Below are positions 7,601 through 15,482 of a stretch of 20,862 nucleotides of DNA, in pieces; the first letter of the stretch is position 1; the number at the start of each line of letters is the position of its first letter. The stretch is from an uncultured Eubacterium sp. (GTDB taxonomy: Bacteria; Bacillota; Clostridia; Lachnospirales; Lachnospiraceae): assembly GCA_910579145.1 (NCBI GenBank), contig CAJTTQ010000049.1:1-20862 (forward strand), given 5' to 3'. The notes beneath the pieces are model-generated. The model made no database searches and was not told the origin of the DNA. It was given only the letters and a program-made list of their open reading frames with translations. Made by a program: the position numbers and the translations under genes.

Positions 7601-8314
7601 GTGGAAAAAAGAGAGATGCTTTATGAAGGAAAAGCAAAAAAAGTGTATGCAACCGATGTGGAAGACGTTTGTATCGTAGATTACAAGGACGATGCGACCG
7701 CTTTTAATGGTGAAAAGAAAGGAACGATCGTCGGAAAAGGCGTGATCAATAACCGCATGACGAACTTTTTGTTCCAAAAACTGGAGGAGGCAGGTGTTCC
7801 CACCCATTTTGTGGAGGAACTCAGTGACCGTGAGACAGCGGTAAAAAAAGTATCCATCGTGCCGCTTGAAGTGATCATCCGAAATACGGCGGCCGGTAGT
7901 TTTTCGAAGCGTCTCGGGATCGAGGAAGGAAGGAAACTGCTCTGTCCGACGCTGGAGTTCAGCTACAAAGACGATGATCTGGGAGATCCGCTCATCAACG
8001 ATTATTTTGCGAGGGCGATCGGGATCGCTACTCAGGAAGACATTGATACCATTACGAAATATGCGTTCATGGTAAATGATTTTCTCGTTGGATTTTTTAA
8101 GGACTGCGGCATTGAGCTGATCGACTTTAAGATAGAGTTTGGTAAAACGGCGGATGGCACGATCATCCTCGCAGATGAGATTTCACCGGATACCTGCCGT
8201 TTTTGGGATATACAGACAAGAGAAAAACTGGACAAAGACCGTTTCCGCCGCGACTTGGGAGGCGTCGAGGATGCTTACAACGAGGTGGCGAAGAGGATCG
8301 GTCTGACACAATAA
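7601..8314 (+). CDS. purC: Phosphoribosylaminoimidazole-succinocarboxamide synthase (SAICAR synthetase)
   Basis: Joins CAIR with aspartate using ATP, a late step of IMP synthesis. The 237-aa product has the standard MLYEGKAKKVYAT nucleotide-binding start, FNGEKKGTIVGKGVINN, the VPLEVIIRNTAAGSF motif, and IDFKIEFG followed by LADEISPDTCRFWD. I start at GTG 7601, because GGAGG is 7 nt upstream. The frame's earlier ATG at 7571 has no ribosome site and overlaps the preceding gene. It lies 26 nt after the GH3-like gene and 22 nt before purF. Confidence 0.96.
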   Translation: MEKREMLYEGKAKKVYATDVEDVCIVDYKDDATAFNGEKKGTIVGKGVINNRMTNFLFQKLEEAGVPTHFVEELSDRETAVKKVSIVPLEVIIRNTAAGSFSKRLGIEEGRKLLCPTLEFSYKDDDLGDPLINDYFARAIGIATQEDIDTITKYAFMVNDFLVGFFKDCGIELIDFKIEFGKTADGTIILADEISPDTCRFWDIQTREKLDKDRFRRDLGGVEDAYNEVAKRIGLTQ

Positions 8315-8336
8315 TCGAGAAAGGAAAACAAAGGGT

Positions 8337-9758
8337 ATGAACTCGGAAATGAGTGAACATGGACTCCACGAGGAGTGCGGCGTGTTTGGCATGTATGATT
8401 TGGACGGGGAGGATGTCGCTTCTACCATCTATTATGGTTTGTTTGCGCTCCAGCACCGCGGGCAGGAGAGCTGCGGGATCGCCGTCAGTGATACCGAGGG
8501 GCCGAAAGGACAAGTATCGGCCCAAAAAGGAATGGGATTGGTAAATGAGGTGTTTGATGCCGAAGGGCTGGAGAAGCTGAAAGGAAATATCGGGGTCGGC
8601 CATGTGAGGTATTCGACGGCGGGAGCCAGCAATGCGCAAAACGTACAGCCTTTGGTTCTGAATTATGTGAAGGGCACGCTGATGCTTGCCCACAATGGTA
8701 ATCTGGTAAATGCGAAGGAACTCCGGGAGCAGATGGAGTATACGGGGGCTATTTTCCAGACGACGATCGACACGGAAGTGATCGCCTACCTGATCGCCAG
8801 GGAGCGCCTTCATGTTCCGACGGCGGAAGAAGCTGTGAAAAACGCGATGATGAAACTGCGTGGCGCGTATTCCATCATTATATCCAGTCCGCGCAAGCTG
8901 ATCGGCGCCAGGGATCCCCACGGATTCCGTCCGCTCGTCATCGGGAAGCGCGACAATGGTTATATCCTCGCTTCTGAGTCGTGCGCGCTCGATGCCGTGG
9001 GAGCCGAGTTTGTCCGGGATGTAAAGCCGGGTGAGATCGTGATGATCGATGCGGACGGCATCCAGTCCGATGAGACATTGTGCAGCGCCGAATCGGCGCG
9101 GTGTATTTTTGAATATATTTATTTCGCTCGTCCCGACAGCTATGTGGACGGGATCAGTGTGTATAACAGCCGCATCATGGCGGGAAAGATCCTGGCGCAG
9201 ATGCACCCGGCGGACGCGGACATCGTGGTCGGCGTGCCGGAGTCGGGCAATGTGGCGGCGATGGGGTTCGCGCTTGAATCCGGCATCCAGTACGGCACGG
9301 CATTTATCAAAAACAGCTATGTGGGCCGCACGTTTATCAAGCCAAAGCAGTCGGCGAGAGAGAGCAGCGTGAAGATCAAGCTGAACGTCTTGAAAGAGGT
9401 GGTGCGCGGCAAACGCGTCGTGATGGTGGACGATTCGATCGTGCGCGGCACGACGAGCGAGCGCATCGTGCGGATGCTCAAAGCGGCCGGCGCGACGGAA
9501 GTTCATGTGCGCATCAGTTCTCCGCCGTTTTTGAACCCTTGCTATTTTGGGACGGATGTGCCGAGCTGCGACCAGCTGATCGCTTATAATAATACCGTGG
9601 AAGAAGTGTGTAAAAAAATAGGAGCGGATTCGCTCGGCTATCTGGATGGGGAGAGGCTGCACGAACTGATCGGCGGCGACCGGAATTACTGCGATGCCTG
9701 CTTTTCCGGGAAATACCCGGTGGATCCCCCAAAAGATGATATACGGAACGCGTTGTGA
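8337..9758 (+). CDS. purF: Amidophosphoribosyltransferase (glutamine PRPP amidotransferase)
   Basis: First committed enzyme of purine synthesis: makes phosphoribosylamine from PRPP and glutamine. The 473-aa protein has a short propeptide (MNSEMSEHGLHEE) removed to expose catalytic Cys14 of CGVFG. The N-terminal Ntn glutaminase domain shows QHRGQESCGIA and HNGNLVN, and the C-terminal phosphoribosyltransferase domain has the PRPP loop VVMVDDSIVRGTTS. Cysteines in RCIFEYIYFARPD, NPCYFG and YCDAC match the four ligands of the 4Fe-4S cluster of Bacillus-type PurF, so this is likely the oxygen-sensitive, cluster-bearing form. It starts 22 nt after purC. The upstream GAAAGG/AAAGGG ribosome site is modest. 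Confidence 0.97.
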   Translation: MNSEMSEHGLHEECGVFGMYDLDGEDVASTIYYGLFALQHRGQESCGIAVSDTEGPKGQVSAQKGMGLVNEVFDAEGLEKLKGNIGVGHVRYSTAGASNAQNVQPLVLNYVKGTLMLAHNGNLVNAKELREQMEYTGAIFQTTIDTEVIAYLIARERLHVPTAEEAVKNAMMKLRGAYSIIISSPRKLIGARDPHGFRPLVIGKRDNGYILASESCALDAVGAEFVRDVKPGEIVMIDADGIQSDETLCSAESARCIFEYIYFARPDSYVDGISVYNSRIMAGKILAQMHPADADIVVGVPESGNVAAMGFALESGIQYGTAFIKNSYVGRTFIKPKQSARESSVKIKLNVLKEVVRGKRVVMVDDSIVRGTTSERIVRMLKAAGATEVHVRISSPPFLNPCYFGTDVPSCDQLIAYNNTVEEVCKKIGADSLGYLDGERLHELIGGDRNYCDACFSGKYPVDPPKDDIRNAL

Positions 9759-9811
9759 TGATGTCAGGGGCAAAATGCCGGCCGTGCCCGCATGATCCGG
9801 CAAGGACATCA
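9759..9811 (+). other. Nested inverted repeats in the purF-purB spacer
   Basis: TGATGTC (9759-9765) pairs with GACATCA (9805-9811), and inside it TGCCGG (9776-9781) pairs with CCGGCA (9797-9802). The spacer could fold into an interrupted hairpin just before the purB ribosome site. There is no T run, so it is more likely an mRNA processing or stability structure than a terminator. Confidence 0.4.
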
Positions 9812-9835
9812 TTTGATTAGAAATGAGGTAGAAGG

Positions 9836-11290
9836 ATGAGTACAGATTGTTATGTTAGCCCATTATCGGAGCGGTATGCAAGTAAGGAAATGCAGTACAT
9901 CTTTTCCCCGGACATGAAGTTCCGGACGTGGAGGAAACTGTGGATCGCGCTCGCTGAGACGGAGAAGGAACTAGGACTAAAAGACGCCGAGGGAAATCCC
10001 CGCATCACGGACGAACAGATCGCGGAATTAAAGGCACATGCTGACGACATCAATTATGAGGTGGCAAAGGCGCGCGAATTGGAAGTCCGCCACGATGTGA
10101 TGAGCCATGTGTACGCGTATGGGCAGCAGTGTCCGAAGGCGGACGGTATCATCCATCTCGGTGCCACGTCCTGTTATGTCGGTGATAATACGGATGTGAT
10201 CATTATGACCGAAGGACTCCGGCTCGTAAAGAAAAAACTGGTCAATGTCATCCGTGAACTTTCTGATTTCGCTCTCAAGTACAAAGATCTGCCGACGCTG
10301 GCATTTACCCATTTTCAGCCGGCGCAGCCGACGACGGTCGGAAAGAGGGCGACGCTTTGGATGCAGGAGCTCGTGATGGATTTAGAGGATTTGGAGCATG
10401 TGCTCTCACATATGAAGCTGCTCGGCTCAAAAGGAACGACTGGGACGCAGGCAAGTTTTCTGGAACTGTTCGATGGCGATGAGGTAGTGTGTAAAAAAGC
10501 GGATCAGATGATCGCGGAGAAAATGGGATTTGAGGCGTGCTTCCCCGTTTCGGGGCAGACGTATTCGCGCAAACTTGATACGAGGGTCTGCAATGTCCTT
10601 GCCGGTATCGCGGCGAGCGCGCATAAATTTTCCAATGATATCCGGCTGCTCCAGCATTTGAAGGAAATCGAGGAGCCATTTGAGAAAGGCCAGATTGGCT
10701 CGTCCGCGATGGCGTATAAGCGGAATCCGATGCGGAGTGAGAGGATCGCGTCGCTTTCGCGCTATGTGATGATCGACGCGCTGAACCCGGCGATCACGTC
10801 GGCTACCCAGTGGTTTGAGCGGACGCTCGATGATTCCGCGAATAAGCGGCTCAGCGTGGCGGAAGCATTTCTGACGATCGACGGGATCCTGGATCTGTTC
10901 CTCAATGTCGTGGACGGCCTGGTCGTCTATGAGAAGGTCATTACGAAGCGCCTCATGTCGGAACTGCCGTTTATGGCGACGGAAAATATCATGATGGACG
11001 CGGTGAAGGCCGGTGGCAACCGCCAGCAGCTGCATGAAAAGATCCGTACCCTTTCGATCGAGGCAGGTAAAAATGTAAAGGAAAAGGGACTGGATAATAA
11101 TCTTCTGGAACTGATCGCTGCCGATGACGAGTTTCCGATGACGCTGGAGGAACTGCAAAAGACGATGGATCCGAGCCGGTATGTCGGCCGGGCGCCGAGC
11201 CAGGTGACGGAGTTTATCCGCGATGTGATCCAGCCGATTTTGGATGAGAATAAAGATCTGCTGGGAATGACGGCGGAAATTCATGTGTAG
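9836..11290 (+). CDS. purB: Adenylosuccinate lyase
   Basis: Acts twice in purine synthesis: SAICAR to AICAR and adenylosuccinate to AMP, each releasing fumarate. The 484-aa protein belongs to the fumarase/aspartase superfamily. The signature loop GSSAMAYKRNPMRSE is present near residue 290, as are HLGATSCYVGDNTD and a THFQPAQPTTVGKR segment. It starts MSTDCYVSPLSERYASKEM with GAGG/AGAAGG just upstream. Its length matches the longer PurB type. It is separated from purF by a 77-nt structured gap, and its stop is 9-18 nt before the deaminase. Confidence 0.97.
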   Translation: MSTDCYVSPLSERYASKEMQYIFSPDMKFRTWRKLWIALAETEKELGLKDAEGNPRITDEQIAELKAHADDINYEVAKARELEVRHDVMSHVYAYGQQCPKADGIIHLGATSCYVGDNTDVIIMTEGLRLVKKKLVNVIRELSDFALKYKDLPTLAFTHFQPAQPTTVGKRATLWMQELVMDLEDLEHVLSHMKLLGSKGTTGTQASFLELFDGDEVVCKKADQMIAEKMGFEACFPVSGQTYSRKLDTRVCNVLAGIAASAHKFSNDIRLLQHLKEIEEPFEKGQIGSSAMAYKRNPMRSERIASLSRYVMIDALNPAITSATQWFERTLDDSANKRLSVAEAFLTIDGILDLFLNVVDGLVVYEKVITKRLMSELPFMATENIMMDAVKAGGNRQQLHEKIRTLSIEAGKNVKEKGLDNNLLELIAADDEFPMTLEELQKTMDPSRYVGRAPSQVTEFIRDVIQPILDENKDLLGMTAEIHV

Positions 11291-11308
11291 CATGGGAGCA
11301 TGATGAAG

Positions 11309-11764
11309 ATGGATTTTATGGATGAGGCCTTACAGGAGGCGTATGAAGGAATTGAGCACGGACATGGCGGGCCGTTTGGGACAGTCATTGTAAAGGATGG
11401 AAATATTGTGGGGCGCGGGCATAACCGCGTCGTTTACAAAAAGGATCCGACGTGCCACGGGGAAATGGAAGCGATTCGTGACGCCTGCCGGAAGCTGGAC
11501 ACGTTTGATCTATCCGGCTGTGATCTGTACACGACCGCCGAGCCGTGCCCGATGTGTCTCGGCGCCGCATTATGGGCAAATATCCGTGCGGTATATTATG
11601 GCTGCAGTCGTGAGGATACCGATGCCATCGGATTTCGGGATAAAAAATTTTATGAGTATCTTGACGGAGACGACAGGGTACTGGAAGTCCGGGAGCTGGG
11701 ACGAAAAAAGTGTCAGGAACTTTTTGCGGCGTATGAGCGGAAGGAAGGGAAGAAGCGGTATTAG
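11309..11764 (+). CDS. guaD: Guanine deaminase-like zinc cytidine deaminase-fold enzyme
   Basis: Likely converts guanine to xanthine. The 151-aa protein has the cytidine/deoxycytidylate deaminase zinc site: His and Glu in PTCHGEMEAIRDAC and the cysteine pair in EPCPMCLGAA. The segments GGPFGTVIVKDG, DPTCHGE, TDAIGF and the C-terminal aromatic residue after GKK fit Bacillus GuaD better than the tRNA deaminase TadA. TadA usually has NGEVGAV-like segments and a different C-terminus. Start choice is open among ATGs at 11300, 11303 and 11309. The GGGAG at 11294-11298 best fits 11309, which also gives a natural N-terminus. It is closely coupled to purB, so de novo synthesis and guanine salvage share a transcript. 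Confidence 0.8.
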   Translation: MDFMDEALQEAYEGIEHGHGGPFGTVIVKDGNIVGRGHNRVVYKKDPTCHGEMEAIRDACRKLDTFDLSGCDLYTTAEPCPMCLGAALWANIRAVYYGCSREDTDAIGFRDKKFYEYLDGDDRVLEVRELGRKKCQELFAAYERKEGKKRY

Positions 11765-11793
11765 AACCGTGGCGGGAGCAGAGTTGTTCATGT

Positions 11794-11830
11794 GGGATTC
11801 GTTCTGTGCGAAAGAGAGTCACGGAATCCC
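11794..11830 (+). other. Short hairpin after the guanine deaminase gene
   Basis: GGGATTC (11794-11800) and GAATCCC (11824-11830) form a 7-bp stem. There is no T run, and a true terminator follows 36 nt later. Confidence 0.35.
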
Positions 11831-11865
11831 TTCGAGCAACATAGAATAAAATAACGAAGAGCAGG

Positions 11866-11899
11866 AAAAGGACGATGTCGTAAGGCAGTCGTCCTTTTT
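11866..11899 (+). terminator. Intrinsic terminator of the purine cluster
   Basis: AAAAGGACGA (11866-11875) and TCGTCCTTTT (11889-11898) form a 10-bp stem with a 13-nt loop that ends in TTTTT. It ends only about 10 nt before the ZIP transporter start, so the stem lies where that gene's leader would be. Confidence 0.8.
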
Positions 11900-11909
11900 A
11901 ACCGGTAAT

Positions 11910-12758
11910 ATGGATGATTTTTATGAGATTTTCGGTGCCGCAATACCGTTATTTGGTATTTTAATACCGTTTATTGGTACTTCCCTGGGGGCGGCTTTTG
12001 TTTTTTTTATGCGGAAAAAATATAGTGGTCAGATCTCACCTGTTCTGATGGGTATTACATCGGGTGTTATGATGGCGGCGGCGATCTGGTCGCTATTACT
12101 GCCTTCGATCGATCGGTCGGAGCATCTTGGCAGACTGGCTTTTGTTCCAGCCGCGGGGGGATTTCTGTCCGGCGTGGCGTTTCTTTTAGTGTTAGACCGT
12201 TTGATCCCTTGTATCCTGTCCAGGGCAGACTGGTCAGAACAGGGCGGTGGCGGACGTCAGAAACTTTTAATGATGATTTTTGCGATCACGCTCCATAACA
12301 TCCCGGAGGGAATGGCTGTGGGCGTGGTGTTTTCAGGATGTCTGTCCGGGGCGGAGGAATTGGGGATGCCGTTTTTTTCCTCGGCGGGTGTAGCGTTTTC
12401 ACCGCTTGTGGCACAGGCTTTTCTACTTTCCCTTGGGATAGCGATACAGAATATCCCGGAGGGGGCGATCATTTCCATGCCGCTGGCGGGCGCGGGAAAG
12501 AGCCGCAGACGGGCGTTTGTCTGCGGCGTGCTTTCGGGGTTGGTCGAGCCGGTGGGGGCGTTTGTCACCATTTTGCTGACGCATCAGATCGAACAGTTAC
12601 TCGCGTTTTTATTGGCATTTGCCGCGGGCGCGATGGTGTATGTCATCGTGGAGGAACTCGTACCGGAGTCGTCGGGATGCCAGGCTGCGGGAAAGGGGAC
12701 GATTGGATTCGCAGTTGGTTTCGTGCTGATGATGACACTGGATGTAGCATTTGGTTAG
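11910..12758 (+). CDS. ZIP family divalent metal transporter
   Basis: A 282-aa polytopic inner-membrane protein of the ZIP family (GufA/ZupT-like), expected to import zinc or related divalent metals. The first metal-binding helix has TLHNIPEGMAVG near residues 128-139 and the second has IQNIPEGAIISMP near 176-188. EELVPE lies near the C-terminus. About eight hydrophobic helices are visible, with a cytosolic Gly-rich loop (SEQGGGGRQK) near 110-120. No recognisable Shine-Dalgarno precedes the ATG at 11910 (only CCGGTAAT), and the purine-cluster terminator abuts it, so translation may be weak or depend on read-through. Early codons contain a near-duplicate of an AATACCGTT...GGTA unit, encoding IPLFG and IPFIG. 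Confidence 0.9.
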   Translation: MDDFYEIFGAAIPLFGILIPFIGTSLGAAFVFFMRKKYSGQISPVLMGITSGVMMAAAIWSLLLPSIDRSEHLGRLAFVPAAGGFLSGVAFLLVLDRLIPCILSRADWSEQGGGGRQKLLMMIFAITLHNIPEGMAVGVVFSGCLSGAEELGMPFFSSAGVAFSPLVAQAFLLSLGIAIQNIPEGAIISMPLAGAGKSRRRAFVCGVLSGLVEPVGAFVTILLTHQIEQLLAFLLAFAAGAMVYVIVEELVPESSGCQAAGKGTIGFAVGFVLMMTLDVAFG

Positions 12759-12828
12759 AGCAGGTTCTTTTTTTGAACAGGCTTCATATAATGATGTTGG
12801 GGGTTGGCATCCTGCCCCTGATGACACC

Positions 12829-12857
12829 AGAGCGTAAAAGGTGATCCACGCTCTTTT
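12829..12857 (+). terminator. Intrinsic terminator after the ZIP transporter gene
   Basis: AGAGCGT (12829-12835) and ACGCTCT (12848-12854) form a 7-bp stem with a 12-nt loop, followed by TTTATT. Confidence 0.7.
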
Positions 12858-12928
12858 ATTGCTTGAACTGGAAAATTTTCGTATGTTAGATTGGAAACAG
12901 GACATATCGGTCGGAACGGAGGGGTATT

Positions 12929-14125
12929 TTGAATTATTTTCGAAAAATCATTTATCTATGTGAATACAAAGAGGGGGAATGCCGTGGGAATATCGGCTTT
13001 GTTAAGCTGTCAAAAAAGCAGACAAGGTTCAAAATAGAGATTTCCTTATCGGGTGACTGGTCGTTGAAGGGTGAGAAGGTTTATTTGCTGGATAAGGATA
13101 AAAATGCGGTGAATAAAGTGTTTTTTGGGACGATCACAGAGGAGGGAAACGAAATTTCGATCACGAAACAGACGAGTGAGGCAGGGATGCTGAAGGGTAA
13201 TCTGGCGGGGGTTCTGATCGGGGGAGAAGGTTATGTGGTCTGCGCGGGAACAGAGGATGAGTCGGTGCGTGTGGAGGATTATGTGAAAGCGGAGAGGGAG
13301 GATGGAAACGGTGCGGGTACGGTGGAGATGAGAGGAGTCGATGCGGTCGGAGAAAGGGAGAAGGATGAAGTGATGGGGGTGGCAGAGAGTGGAAAGAAGA
13401 CCGTGCAGGTAGGAAAAGAAGAGCCGGAAGTGGTGGAGCAAGAGAGGCAGCGGGAAAGAGAAAAGATGGATGAGCCAGAAGTCGGAGTTAGTAAGGGAGT
13501 TATGACAGAAGAGATCGAGAGAGAAAGAGAGAAGGCGAGTGAGGCGAAAGAAGGCGGGGGCAGGGAAGCGGCGCGGGTGAACCGCGAAACGGGGAAGAAA
13601 CCGGAGGGTGATCAAATGCCGCTGACTGGTGGGGAGAAGCATGAGAAAGAGAAGAAGAGTGCGGATGAGAAGGAAATAAAGGGGGAGGAGATACCAGAGG
13701 AGGAAGAGATGATCGAGGTGGAAGTGGAGGAGGAGCATGACCAGGCGTATATATTCCGAAAATTATTTACGGCGAAACCGAATATGTATCCGTTCGAGGA
13801 TGATGAGATGGAGAAGTGTGTGCAGATCGCCCCGGGGGATTTTTCTGATTTTCCCAAAGAATACTGGCATATGGGGAGCAATACGTTTTTGCTGCAGGGG
13901 TATTATAATTACAGGCACCTTATATTAGCGAGGGACAGTCAAAAGGTGTACGTGGGGATTCCGGGGCAATACCACAGGCGGGATAAGTATATGGCGGATA
14001 TGTTTGGGTTTGGGAGATTTAAAAGTATTTTGCAAAAGAAGGAGCGGCTGGGGGATTTCGGGTATTGGATGATGGAAATCGAGGTGCTGCCTCCTTCGGA
14101 GGGTGCGGTTTGTGTGAAGGGGTAG
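12929..14125 (+). CDS. Protein of unknown function: conserved ends joined by a long charged linker
   Basis: A 398-aa protein with a TTG start (GGAGGGG 4-6 nt upstream). Residues 1-118 form a beta-rich domain (MNYFRKIIYLCEYKEGE, KIEISLSG, VFFGTI, GVLIGGEGYVVCAG). Residues 118-268 are a low-complexity linker rich in Glu, Lys, Arg and Gly. The C-terminal 130 residues form a conserved-looking domain with PNMYPFEDDEMEKCVQI, FLLQGYYNYRHLILAR and VGIPGQYHRRDKYMADMFGF. I associate this arrangement with a Lachnospiraceae family of unknown function (possibly the one catalogued as DUF6128), but cannot check that. There is no signal peptide or membrane segment. Its 3' end is overlapped by 107 nt by the leftward MATE remnant. 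Confidence 0.82.
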   Translation: MNYFRKIIYLCEYKEGECRGNIGFVKLSKKQTRFKIEISLSGDWSLKGEKVYLLDKDKNAVNKVFFGTITEEGNEISITKQTSEAGMLKGNLAGVLIGGEGYVVCAGTEDESVRVEDYVKAEREDGNGAGTVEMRGVDAVGEREKDEVMGVAESGKKTVQVGKEEPEVVEQERQREREKMDEPEVGVSKGVMTEEIEREREKASEAKEGGGREAARVNRETGKKPEGDQMPLTGGEKHEKEKKSADEKEIKGEEIPEEEEMIEVEVEEEHDQAYIFRKLFTAKPNMYPFEDDEMEKCVQIAPGDFSDFPKEYWHMGSNTFLLQGYYNYRHLILARDSQKVYVGIPGQYHRRDKYMADMFGFGRFKSILQKKERLGDFGYWMMEIEVLPPSEGAVCVKG

Positions 14126-15048
14126 AGGGGCTTTTAGGATGGACATCGCAGCTCTTTTTGTCCACATGGATTTTGAGGACAACCGCTAACAACGCTGATA
14201 AGATCCTGGCAAAAACCGTACTCCACCAGATCATGACCTGCCCGCCGAACAGTGGCGGCAGAATGAGCATAAGAACCAACATAAACAGCGGTTCAATAAA
14301 TGTCAAAATATAAGAAAACATGCTTTTTTCTGTGGCATAAAAACTCGCGGTCGTGATTCGGAGGATTGCCACAAAAGGTACGGAAACCAAAAAGACAGGC
14401 ATGATCTTGGATATTTCCATGTTTACAAAATCGGATGCGCCAAACAATACGCCGAGTTTTCCTTTGGTCAAATACATGACGATACAACCGATCAGGGACA
14501 GGAATATGGCGAATGCGTACGCCAGCTTTTCCGTGCTGTTCAGTTTTTGAAAATTCTTTTCTCCGTAATGATGACTGAGTAACGGCTGGCTCCCGTCGCC
14601 GACACCCTGTAGTATCAGGTATATGATGCAAATGACATAAGCGATACAGGCATAGGTTGCGATTGCCGGCTCTCCTCCGTAAGAAATGGAAAACCGGTTG
14701 ATTATGATGAGAGATATATTAGGAGACATGGCAAGCCCGAAAGGCGCAATCCCGATTTTAAGTATCGACGCCGACACCGCTGCGAGTCTCGAAACGGGAA
14801 TATTCAGGGTAAATCGCCTGCTGCGTAATAGATAAGCGAGCGCGGTCAGCATCGTAATGCCCTGTCCGATCACCGTAGCCCATGCCGATCCCCTGGATGA
14901 CCGCGACAATGGGATAAGCGATATTAACGGCGGAAAGTCCCAGATCGCCGATGCTGTTTCCGACAAAAAAACCGTTTACGATCGTGTAAATTCCCGATAA
15001 GGCAAACGACAGTACAGATGGGATCACGTATGGAAAGAACGTTTTTAA
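14019..15048 (-). pseudogene. MATE family efflux pump, broken by an internal deletion and frameshift
   Basis: Two frames hold the parts of one multidrug/Na+ antiporter. The N-terminal piece (15027 leftward) reads IPSVLSFALSGIYTIVNGFFVG through AVIQGIGMG. The C-terminal piece continues from about 14880 as WATVIGQGITMLTALAYLL to VVLKIHVDKK. In intact MATE pumps some 130 residues (end of helix 2 through helix 5) lie between these segments, so about 400 bp are missing and the frame is shifted. The junction lies in GGCATGGGC (- strand, 14886-14878), which fits both the GMG and AWA codons, suggesting deletion between short direct repeats. The start codon is also doubtful: AGGAGG is followed by TTAAAAACG, with no ATG. 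The end reads on as a Pro/Ser-rich tail antisense to the neighbouring gene. Intact members run about 440 aa. Confidence 0.82.
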
Positions 15049-15390
15049 TACCTCCTGCTTTGCTGAAATGTTCTACAAATAGAGCCATGCTTTCGTTAAG
15101 CTGTTTTATACGCCCGACACCGATCTCCTCTACGGCATGTAGTTCTGCTTTTCGCAGTTCGGAAATAATTCTACGAATCCTCTGCGTTCAAAATCTTTGA
15201 ACACCATATGGATCGTCTGTTTCGGGATCAGCCATCTTTGACTGATCTTTTTCTTTGTGCAATCATCCCCGCCGTCGTTAATGGCGCACAGGACCAATAG
15301 GCTGTTGACGGACAGGCCGTGTGCTTTGGCCCATTCTTCGTATACAACGGTACTATTTGTCAAGAAGAAAATTAGGTGAACTATAGTCAT
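15040..15390 (-). pseudogene. MarR family regulator, broken by an internal deletion and frameshift
   Basis: Remnant of a winged-helix repressor that probably once controlled the adjacent MATE pump. From 15390 leftward the frame gives a helix-turn-helix domain: STVVYEEWAKAHGLSVNSLL, KKKISQRWLIPKQTIHMVFKDFERRGFVELFP. It then stops abruptly after NCEKQNYMP at 15130. In another frame the C-terminal dimerisation helix resumes as ELHAVEEIGVGRIKQLNES and ALFVEHFSKAGG (about 15150-15040). The wing (the Asp-Arg-x-x-Lys-Leu segment) and following helix, about 25 residues, are missing. With the wing and frame lost it cannot make a normal regulator. It lies head-to-head with the two-component operon, about 90 nt apart. 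Confidence 0.75.
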
Positions 15391-15391
15391 A

Positions 15392-15420
15392 TTGAAATAT
15401 GCTCCGGTTTGTCGTAAAAT
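15392..15420 (+). promoter_or_regulatory. Sigma-A-type promoter of the LytTR/GHKL two-component operon
   Basis: TTGAAA (15392-15397), a 17-nt spacer and TAAAAT (15415-15420), about 63 nt before the response regulator start. It overlaps the start region of the divergent broken marR gene. Confidence 0.65.
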
Positions 15421-15482
15421 ATTGTAAATAGAGAGTTTATTGTCAGTTTCGGGATAAATGGTTTCTGTAAGGGAGGATGATT

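Noticed and set aside
8163..9812. A 549-codon open frame on the - strand opposite purF.
   Set aside because: purF and the end of purC are unmistakable on the other strand. The antisense frame is Arg/His-rich with no motif and no ribosome site, a codon-bias shadow.
10427..11293. A 288-codon - strand frame opposite purB.
   Set aside because: Shadow of purB; Arg/His/Ile-rich with no recognisable domain.
11938..11985. Near-direct repeat AATACCGTT...GGTA twice, considered as an operator or repeat element.
   Set aside because: It lies inside the ZIP coding region and encodes a repeated IPLFG/IPFIG helix start; best explained by the protein.
12338..12844. A 168-codon second frame overlapping the ZIP transporter.
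   Set aside because: The ZIP frame has the metal motifs and membrane helices; the other frame is Gly/Cys-rich without a domain.
13046..13738. A 230-codon Leu/His/Phe-rich - strand frame.
   Set aside because: It is the complement of the purine-rich linker coding region; the bias alone makes it open.
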